This document shows positions 6,080-11,361 of a DNA stretch of 11,361 nt, one piece after another (the stretch's first letter is position 1; every line of letters starts with the position of its first letter). The notes beneath the pieces are model-generated. The model had not been told where the DNA came from, made no database searches, and saw nothing but the letters and a program-made list of their open reading frames with translations. The position numbers and the translations under genes are program-made. This DNA is from an uncultured Lachnospiraceae bacterium (lineage in GTDB: Bacteria > Bacillota_A > Clostridia > Lachnospirales > Lachnospiraceae): positions 1 through 11,361 of the forward strand of contig CAMWWF010000061.1 of NCBI GenBank assembly GCA_947177885.1, given 5' to 3'.

Positions 6080-7075
6080 ATGAGTGATATTTATACCGAA
6101 AGACTGGATATGTCTTCTGAACAGATGCAGAAGATATTTGGCATGCAGGATGCCTATGTCAAGAAACTGGAGAAGGACTTTCAGGTGGAAGTGGTAAACC
6201 GGAATGGCAGCGTTACGGTCACAGGGCAGGAGTCCATGGTAAAGAGAGCCGCATCGGTATTGGAACAGCTTTCCATTCTCTCCGACAGAGGAAATGAAAT
6301 CGAGGAGCAGAGCGTGGATTACGCCATTACAATGGGCATGGAAGAGAAGGAAAATGTAATTACGGAGATAGACAGTGACTGTATCTGTCATACCATAAAC
6401 GGCAAGCCCATCAAGCCCAAGACCCTGGGACAGAAATCGTATGTGGATGCCATCCGGAACAACATGATCGTGTTTGGCCTGGGACCGGCGGGAACGGGCA
6501 AGACTTATCTTGCCATGGCCATGGCGGTCACAGCCTTTAAGAACGAGGAAGTCAGCAGGATCATTCTCACCAGACCTGCCATAGAGGCGGGGGAAAAGCT
6601 GGGGTTTCTGCCCGGAGATCTGCAGAGTAAGGTGGATCCTTATCTGCGGCCATTGTACGATGCGTTGTATCAGATCATGGGGCCTGAAAATTTTGCGAAA
6701 AACATGGAAAAGGGACTGATAGAGGTGGCGCCGCTGGCGTACATGAGAGGCCGTACCCTGGATAATGCCTTTATCATCCTGGACGAGGCGCAGAATACCA
6801 CACCGGCGCAGATGAAGATGTTCCTGACCAGGATCGGGTTCGGATCAAAGGTCATTGTCACAGGCGACGCTTCCCAGAAGGATCTTCCTGTGGGTGCGAG
6901 ATCCGGTCTGGATGTGGCCTCCAGAGTGCTTGCTAAGATTGAGGATATCGCCTTCTGCAAGCTGACAAACAAGGATGTGGTGCGTCATCCCCTGGTGCAG
7001 AAGATCGTGAAAGCTTATGATGATTACGAGACGAAAGAGAAAAACAGAAGCAGAGATAAGTATGGAAAAAAGTAA
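6080..7075 (+). CDS. phoH: PhoH-family ATPase
   Basis: PhoH-like proteins are cytoplasmic P-loop NTPases tied to RNA metabolism; the exact substrate is not established and the name comes from a phosphate-starvation gene of E. coli. The 331-residue protein has a short KH-like N-terminal module (about 10-65, with VEVVNRNGSVTVTG), then the ATPase core. GPAGTGKT (135-142) is Walker A, ILDEAQN (233-239) Walker B, and VTGDASQKDLP (260-270) the sensor region. RPAIEAGEKLGFLPGD (165-180) is a strong family motif. Only a weak AGG precedes ATG 6080, so it may depend partly on coupling from upstream, although the yqfD stop is 145 bp away. The gene keeps the Firmicute order yqfD-phoH-(pgpH)-ybeY. Its end overlaps the next gene by 14 bp. 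Confidence 0.95.
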   Translation: MSDIYTERLDMSSEQMQKIFGMQDAYVKKLEKDFQVEVVNRNGSVTVTGQESMVKRAASVLEQLSILSDRGNEIEEQSVDYAITMGMEEKENVITEIDSDCICHTINGKPIKPKTLGQKSYVDAIRNNMIVFGLGPAGTGKTYLAMAMAVTAFKNEEVSRIILTRPAIEAGEKLGFLPGDLQSKVDPYLRPLYDALYQIMGPENFAKNMEKGLIEVAPLAYMRGRTLDNAFIILDEAQNTTPAQMKMFLTRIGFGSKVIVTGDASQKDLPVGARSGLDVASRVLAKIEDIAFCKLTNKDVVRHPLVQKIVKAYDDYETKEKNRSRDKYGKK

Positions 7076-8237
7076 ACGGATAAAGATGGTATTGTTGATA
7101 TTGACAGAATTGGGAATCATGGCACTGGCCGGAGGCGGCGTTCTGTTGATCGGATGGCTTCATCAGACGGAGCCGGACAGGCTTCTTTCCAATCTGGTCA
7201 TGACGGCGGCAGGGATTGCCGTCATTGGGTTTCAGCTGCGTCAGGAATATGTCAGGGGGAAACTGGATTACAATAACGAGAAATATCCTTTTCGTTTCTG
7301 GCTGTGTGTCTGTATCGGACTGGTGATTGCCTTTGCCTGTGTTTTCCTGCCGGCGGCGGGATGGCCTTTTCTCACCATATTTGTGATGCTGGCTTTATTC
7401 AGCAATATGAGTACGGGAATCCTGGCCTCCTCCATGCTGTTGATGATTTCTGTGATACTCAGCGGCGCCACGATGAATTATTTTGCCATATATTTTATCA
7501 GCGGCTGTTTTGCCGTTGCGCTGTTTCAGCATTTGGAGAGTGACTTTGCGCTGGGGCTGCCCCTCGTAATGTCGATCCTCTGTCTGCTGATCTGTGAGAC
7601 TGCCAATGCCGTGCTGCTGGCGAATGCCAGACCGGATGTGGAATTGTTCCTGATTCCTGCGGCCAACATTATTGTCAACAGCATAATGCTTGTGGTAGGA
7701 CTGAAACTGTTTTTCTCCATGGTGATATACCAGTACAGGGTGAATTATCTGGAGATCAATGACACGGAAAACGATGCCCTTGTGAAATTTAAAGAGGAAT
7801 CCAGGGACGATTATTTTATCTGTATCCATACAGCTCATTTCTGTGATCTGATATGCAAAAAGATCGACATGGATGAAAACATGCTGAAATGCGCGGCATA
7901 TTATCACCGGATAGGAGAAGAACTTCCCGCGCTGATGGACAGGAAGCATTTCCCGCCGAAGCTGAGGGAAATCCTGGAGGAGTATAACGCGAAAAAGCCG
8001 CCAAAGAATAAGGAGACGGCGATTTTGGCGTGTTCGGATAAGGTGGTGTCTTCCATTACCCAAAAGCTGCGGGAAAACGGAGATGATCCCATTGACTACA
8101 AGGTATTTATTGACGGGATGTTTGAGAAGCTTGTAAATGACGGGTATTTCTGGCAATGCAATATTTCGATGCAGGAATTTAAGGCGATGCATCAGATCTT
8201 CAGAGAGGAGAAGCTTTATTATGACTTTTTACGTTGA
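7062..8237 (+). CDS. Degenerate PgpH-like 7TM-HD protein (probable pseudo-enzyme)
   Basis: Position and sequence point to the PgpH/YqfF family of membrane c-di-AMP phosphodiesterases, which usually sits between phoH and ybeY. The 391-residue product has about seven membrane segments (roughly 8-32, 42-58, 79-97, 101-135 as two, 138-157, 163-186, 195-224), then a cytoplasmic HD-like domain from about 235. Typical PgpH proteins are about 700 residues; the large extracellular 7TMR-HDED region between the first two membrane segments is missing. In the HD domain His256 (CIHT) aligns with the first ligand, but AYYHRIGE (279-286) has His282-Arg283 where HD is required. Only about 43 residues separate this from Asp326 (CSDKVVSS), so the segment holding further histidines is gone. 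I infer no phosphodiesterase activity, perhaps ligand sensing or scaffolding. ATG 7062 is preferred over 7017; the ribosome site is weak and phoH overlaps it. Confidence 0.75.
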   Translation: MEKSKRIKMVLLILTELGIMALAGGGVLLIGWLHQTEPDRLLSNLVMTAAGIAVIGFQLRQEYVRGKLDYNNEKYPFRFWLCVCIGLVIAFACVFLPAAGWPFLTIFVMLALFSNMSTGILASSMLLMISVILSGATMNYFAIYFISGCFAVALFQHLESDFALGLPLVMSILCLLICETANAVLLANARPDVELFLIPAANIIVNSIMLVVGLKLFFSMVIYQYRVNYLEINDTENDALVKFKEESRDDYFICIHTAHFCDLICKKIDMDENMLKCAAYYHRIGEELPALMDRKHFPPKLREILEEYNAKKPPKNKETAILACSDKVVSSITQKLRENGDDPIDYKVFIDGMFEKLVNDGYFWQCNISMQEFKAMHQIFREEKLYYDFLR

Positions 8238-8721
8238 AAACGAGTCTCAGGCAGAGTTCCCCTTTGACGCGGAAGCGGTGGGAAGGCTTGTATGTGAAGC
8301 GATTCTTGAGACAGAGAGCTGTCCTTATGAAGCACAGGTGAATCTGGTGCTGACGGATAATGCGGGTATCAGGGAATTAAACAGGGAGTGCCGGGGAATT
8401 GACAGAGAGACGGATGTGCTTTCCTTTCCAAATCTGGACTTTGAAAAAGAGGGCATATTTGACATTCCCGAGGCGGCGGAGGCGGATTGCTTCGACCCGG
8501 ATACCGGAGAGCTGATATTGGGAGACATTATGATTTCAGTGGACAAGGTGCTGGAGCAGGCGGAAAGCTATGGACACAGTCTGAGGAGAGAGTTTGCATT
8601 TCTGGTGGCACACAGTATGCTGCATCTGTGCGGTTATGATCACATGAGGCCTGAGGAGGCGGAGGTCATGGAGAGGAAGCAGGAGGAGCTGCTGGCAGAT
8701 TTGGGAATTACCAGAGACTGA
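8221..8721 (+). CDS. ybeY: Endoribonuclease YbeY (rRNA maturation factor)
   Basis: YbeY is a single-strand-specific, zinc-dependent endoribonuclease needed for 16S rRNA 3' processing and ribosome quality control. The 166-residue product has normal length. The zinc site HSMLHLCGYDH (131-141) fits H-x3-H-x5-H exactly, and RELNRECRGIDRETDVLSFP (51-70) is the second family motif. ATG 8221 gives the typical MTFYVENE start; GAGGAG (8205-8210) lies upstream at about 10 nt. The frame remains open back to 8137, but that part overlaps the upstream gene and has no family match. The start lies within the last 17 bp of the upstream gene, so translation is probably coupled. No conserved residue is missing. 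Confidence 0.97.
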   Translation: MTFYVENESQAEFPFDAEAVGRLVCEAILETESCPYEAQVNLVLTDNAGIRELNRECRGIDRETDVLSFPNLDFEKEGIFDIPEAAEADCFDPDTGELILGDIMISVDKVLEQAESYGHSLRREFAFLVAHSMLHLCGYDHMRPEEAEVMERKQEELLADLGITRD

Positions 8722-8737
8722 TTTTGAGGTACATCGG

Positions 8738-10342
8738 ATGAATTCAAATGAAATAAAGAGACGGAAGATACAGGGAGCTGCCAAGATCATTTCTTTGATC
8801 AATATTCTCATCGTCGGCGGTATGGCGGGAGATAACGGCATCACTTATTTAGCGGTGGCAGTACTGGCTTTTTCTTTTGTATGGGCATTGTACAGCTGGT
8901 ATGCTGCGGATACTTTAGGTAAGCTTCTCAGGGTCCGCAACGCAAAAGGACAGTATAAAAGTGCGGCAATGATGCGCCGCAATATTATGATATTTCAGCT
9001 GGCTGTGGGGCTGGCAGGCACTGTGGTGCTTTTTTTCGGGGCAGACATCATTGCGGAAAAGCTGTTTCATGTGCAGTACAGTGTATATTTGCTCATGCTT
9101 CTGGCCCCGGCGCTGCTGCTGCGGGGAGTTTCCGCTGTTTTTATGGGATTTTGTCAGGGAGAGAGTTCGGAACTGCCTACAGCGGTGGCAAGTGTTCTCC
9201 GTCAGGTATTTATTCTGATCTTCAGTCAGATCTTCTGCCGCTCTCTGGAAAACTATGGTGCAAAAGTCGGCAGACTGCTGGTAAAGGCTGATTTTGCATC
9301 GATGCATACCGCAGCGGGCTTTTGCATAGCGGTTGGTATGAGTGAGATATTTGTGATATTGCTTTTATTGGTGCTCCGGAAGATCAGCAGGCATTCCAGA
9401 AAGAGAGAGCAGCCTGAGGGGATGCGCTCCGCGGATTCCTTCCTGAGTGCGGTACAGATTTTTTCCGTCAACAGGGTGCCGTATTTTGCGATGCAGCAAT
9501 TGCTGTTGCTGCCGGTCATTCTGGGACTTCTGTTTTTTGGGAAGAGTGTTGTGAACTGGGATGCGGGCATGTTGGATTACGGCGCTTATTTTGGAAAGTA
9601 TCTGGTTGTCAGCATATTGCTGATCCTGCTGACGGCAGGCGTCATTATTCAGATCTGCAGCAGGACAGTGACCATGCTGCGGAAAGGGGAGCAGCGGTTT
9701 GCAAGAGTCGTGTTTCAGGGCGGCGTCCATATTGCCGTGATCCATTCTCTGTTTTCAGCGGTATTTACGGCGATAATGGCAGAGCAGGCGGCGAGCCTTC
9801 TTGATGCCGGGAATAGTGTGTTGGTGACAAAAATGTTTCGGGGCGGTGCTCTGATGATCCCTTTTGCGGTGTTGGCATTCTACTTTATCAGGTTTCTGAT
9901 GCTGACGGGAAAAAGTCTTCTGGTTTTGGGAGCACTGGCGATCTCCGATATTGTGTATGTGCTGAGCATGACTCTGTTTCTGAATGTGTGGAAGGCGGGT
10001 ATACTGGCACTGGTCTATGCCGGGATCATGGGCAGTGCGGTCTGCTGTGTCCTGTTGGGAGTCATTACCTACAGACAGCTTCGGGTTGGTGATCTCTGGC
10101 TGCAGATTTTCGTGATTCCTGCGGGGGCGATCTGTATTACCGGACTTTTGTGCATGCTTCTTTCCAAACTGATCACGCCTCATCTGGGTGAGGCTGTGTC
10201 GTTAATCGTCTGCGGTGTGCTTTCGGCAGTCATATATTGGGGACTTTTGCTGTTTGCCAGGAATTTCAGTGAGCAGGAGCTGGAGAATATTCCCGGAGGG
10301 AAGTGGATCATATCCTTCGGGCAGATGCTCCATCTGTTGTGA
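8738..10342 (+). CDS. MOP-superfamily flippase, SpoVB/PST-like
   Basis: A 534-residue integral membrane protein with about 12-14 hydrophobic segments, the layout of the MOP (MATE/PST/MurJ) exporters. The segment LLAPALLLRGVSAVFMGFCQGE (around 120-143, quoted in part: GVSAVFMGFCQGE) followed by PTAVASVLRQVF recalls the SpoVB/Stage V B and PST signature, in which an RG-yfQG loop precedes a helix with PTA and a Q/R. Such proteins move lipid-linked sugars or peptidoglycan precursors across the membrane. The substrate cannot be told from sequence; SpoVB, needed for spore cortex in B. subtilis, would fit a sporulation-rich neighbourhood, but this is inference. ATG 8738 has GAGG (8726-8729) at 8-nt spacing. 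It lies 16 bp after ybeY, so likely shares that transcript. The first transmembrane segment looks shorter than in typical members. Confidence 0.75.
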   Translation: MNSNEIKRRKIQGAAKIISLINILIVGGMAGDNGITYLAVAVLAFSFVWALYSWYAADTLGKLLRVRNAKGQYKSAAMMRRNIMIFQLAVGLAGTVVLFFGADIIAEKLFHVQYSVYLLMLLAPALLLRGVSAVFMGFCQGESSELPTAVASVLRQVFILIFSQIFCRSLENYGAKVGRLLVKADFASMHTAAGFCIAVGMSEIFVILLLLVLRKISRHSRKREQPEGMRSADSFLSAVQIFSVNRVPYFAMQQLLLLPVILGLLFFGKSVVNWDAGMLDYGAYFGKYLVVSILLILLTAGVIIQICSRTVTMLRKGEQRFARVVFQGGVHIAVIHSLFSAVFTAIMAEQAASLLDAGNSVLVTKMFRGGALMIPFAVLAFYFIRFLMLTGKSLLVLGALAISDIVYVLSMTLFLNVWKAGILALVYAGIMGSAVCCVLLGVITYRQLRVGDLWLQIFVIPAGAICITGLLCMLLSKLITPHLGEAVSLIVCGVLSAVIYWGLLLFARNFSEQELENIPGGKWIISFGQMLHLL

Positions 10343-10346
10343 GAAC

Positions 10347-10408
10347 GTAACCGGACAGGTCACTGATAGGTTACATAAGAACATTTTAAAGATGGACATA
10401 GGTATGTC
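10347..10408. repeat. Two inverted repeats downstream of the flippase gene
   Basis: GTAACC (10347-10352) pairs with GGTTAC (10369-10374) around 16 nt. GACATA (10395-10400) pairs with TATGTC (10403-10408) around GG. The second is followed by GATTTTG, so it may be a weak terminator for the flippase gene, but the loop is very tight. Function is unproven. Confidence 0.4.
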
Positions 10409-10419
10409 GATTTTGTCAG

Positions 10420-10467
10420 AGCGTGTTTGAAAATGCACATCCCGGGAAATGACTTTTCAAACATGCT
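10420..10467. repeat. 48-nt imperfect palindrome, MITE/REP-like candidate
   Basis: AGCGTGTTTGAAAA (10420-10433) and TTTTCAAACATGCT (10454-10467) are complementary over 14 pairs with one G-U. The centre holds TCCCGGGA (10440-10447), and the axis of this inner palindrome matches that of the outer arms exactly. No T-run follows, so it does not look like a terminator. The structure is seen directly; whether it is multicopy cannot be judged from a single window. Confidence 0.65.
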
Positions 10468-10545
10468 TCAGGAACATTGTATAAAAATATGGAAAAAGGC
10501 TGATACTGACTACAAAACCGTTAGAACGGCAGAGTGAGAGAAAAT

Positions 10546-11265
10546 ATGAAATTTGTAAAAGGTATCAGCTTATATTTTATATATCCCATGATAATGCTGG
10601 GGATCGGATTTTACGGTGGTGTGGTGTCCAGCCACTTTTTTTATCCGGGGGAACAGGTGCCTGAAAGCAGGGACTTGTCTGATGATCCGTACCGGAGTCC
10701 CCTGCTCGAAGAGCCTGTGGAGGTACCGGAAAACAGGCTGGATTATGGCGTGGCGGAGACCGGACAGGAGGAAATTCCGTATCCGGATGAGGAGCTGCTG
10801 CAGGAGGCGGCGGCAGCTTCCGAAACTCTTTCCGCAGACACGGAGTATGTATTGGAGGAGACCAATATCTTAGATCAGTCCGTGGTACAGACTACGTGGA
10901 GACTGCCCTCCCAATATATGGGTATGAACAGGAAGCAATTTCTGGAGGCAATGGAGCTGTATGAGGCACACCCGCCTCTCTCGGAGATGGAGAGAGGGTT
11001 TGTGGGACTTGAGGTCCTTTCCTTTTCCAGAGAGCGGGTGGTGGTACAGATGAATTATCGGTATGTGCAGCCCAGCGCCAGCTTTTATCTGGCTGTCTAT
11101 GACAATGAGGTGGTGGTCTACCTGGAAGATCGGAAGACGATCTATATCCATACGGAGATTCCGCTGACTTCGCTGCCGGAGAATGTACAGCAGGAGATCA
11201 TTCAGATGATGTGGATGCCGGATGAGAAAAGCCTGTATAATTTTTTGGAGAGTTATTCCAGCTGA
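10546..11265 (+). CDS. Membrane-anchored protein with BofC-like C-terminal domain
   Basis: The 239-residue product starts with a basic stretch and one membrane segment (about 8-30), a signal anchor or uncleaved signal. An acidic, low-complexity linker follows (about 38-110, rich in Glu, Asp and Pro). The C-terminal part (about 125-236) resembles the BofC C-terminal domain: SASFYLAVYDNEVVVY (177-192), a DRKTIYIHTEIPLTSLPE stretch (195-212) and YNFLE near the end. In B. subtilis BofC is a forespore-made extracytoplasmic inhibitor of SpoIVB signalling. The similarity is by eye and covers only this domain, so the function is a guess. ATG 10546 is preceded by GTGAGAG, 5 nt away; GTG 10534 in the same frame would add four residues. 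A stand-alone promoter could lie in the 200-bp gap upstream. Confidence 0.55.
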   Translation: MKFVKGISLYFIYPMIMLGIGFYGGVVSSHFFYPGEQVPESRDLSDDPYRSPLLEEPVEVPENRLDYGVAETGQEEIPYPDEELLQEAAAASETLSADTEYVLEETNILDQSVVQTTWRLPSQYMGMNRKQFLEAMELYEAHPPLSEMERGFVGLEVLSFSRERVVVQMNYRYVQPSASFYLAVYDNEVVVYLEDRKTIYIHTEIPLTSLPENVQQEIIQMMWMPDEKSLYNFLESYSS

Positions 11266-11277
11266 TATCAAAGAGAT

Positions 11278-11313
11278 GTTTGCATTCAACAGGTAAGACG
11301 TGGATATGCAAAC
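11278..11313. repeat. 8-bp inverted repeat after the BofC-like gene
   Basis: GTTTGCAT (11278-11285) and ATGCAAAC (11306-11313) are perfect complements 20 nt apart. The right arm overlaps the possible next start at 11306. It could be an operator or a hairpin covering the ribosome site, but the arms are short. Confidence 0.3.
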
Positions 11314-11361
11314 AAATGCGGGAGCGCGTAAGAGCGGCGGATGCTGCGGATTCTATAAGGC
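11300..11361 (+). CDS. Possible start of the next gene (partial)
   Basis: A frame from GTG 11300 or ATG 11306 runs open to the window edge. An in-frame TAA lies just before it (11294-11296) and AGGT at 11291-11294 is a weak ribosome site. The start reads MQTNAGARKSGGCCGFYK, which I do not recognise. About 20 codons is too little to call a product, and it may not be coding. Confidence 0.2.
   Translation, partial: MDMQTNAGARKSGGCCGFYK

Noticed and set aside
5814..6083. + strand frame of 89 codons across the yqfD end and the phoH gap
   Set aside because: Arg/Gly-rich low-complexity product that overlaps yqfD in another frame; its openness follows from the repeated tail sequence.

Overview
The window reads as a roughly 11.4 kb piece of chromosome from an endospore-forming Firmicute, most likely a Clostridia/Lachnospiraceae-type organism with medium G+C. 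This rests on gene content (YqfC, YqfD, PhoH, YbeY in that order, PlsY next to GpsA, a SpoVB-like flippase) and on protein style. All convincing genes lie on the + strand. No rRNA, tRNA, CRISPR array, transposase or phage gene was seen.

Layout. (1) 1-1687: the 3' end of plsY followed by gpsA, the glycerol-3-phosphate/phospholipid pair. They are separated by 239 bp holding three small palindromes and a five-unit 16-bp tandem repeat. (2) 1771-1913: a 38-codon remnant resembling the N-terminus of a Nudix hydrolase, ending on a near-perfect intrinsic terminator. (3) 1971-4160: a compact transcription unit with an extended -10 promoter, an intact Nudix hydrolase, a 45-codon small ORF, a pyrimidine-nucleoside phosphorylase (pdp) and a terminator. 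It looks like a nucleotide clean-up and salvage unit. (4) 4200-8721: the conserved block yqfC - yqfD - phoH - (7TM-HD protein) - ybeY. The first two are sporulation genes; phoH and ybeY belong to RNA/ribosome quality control. The last three genes are closely packed with start/stop overlaps. (5) 8738-11265: a SpoVB/MurJ-like MOP-superfamily flippase and a membrane-anchored protein with a BofC-like C-terminal domain. They stand where dgkA-cdd-era often follow ybeY in other Firmicutes.

The most unusual item is the gene between phoH and ybeY. It occupies the place of pgpH/yqfF (c-di-AMP phosphodiesterase) and aligns to the PgpH membrane and HD regions. However, it lacks the large extracellular domain, has HR instead of HD, and lacks the stretch that would carry the other metal-binding histidines. 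It is probably a pseudo-enzyme. Other items worth a look are the tail of yqfD, duplicated past its stop codon, a sharp 90-bp AT-rich dip inside yqfD, a 48-nt dyad near 10440, and the small ORF in front of pdp. I found no clear case for an entirely new multi-gene system.
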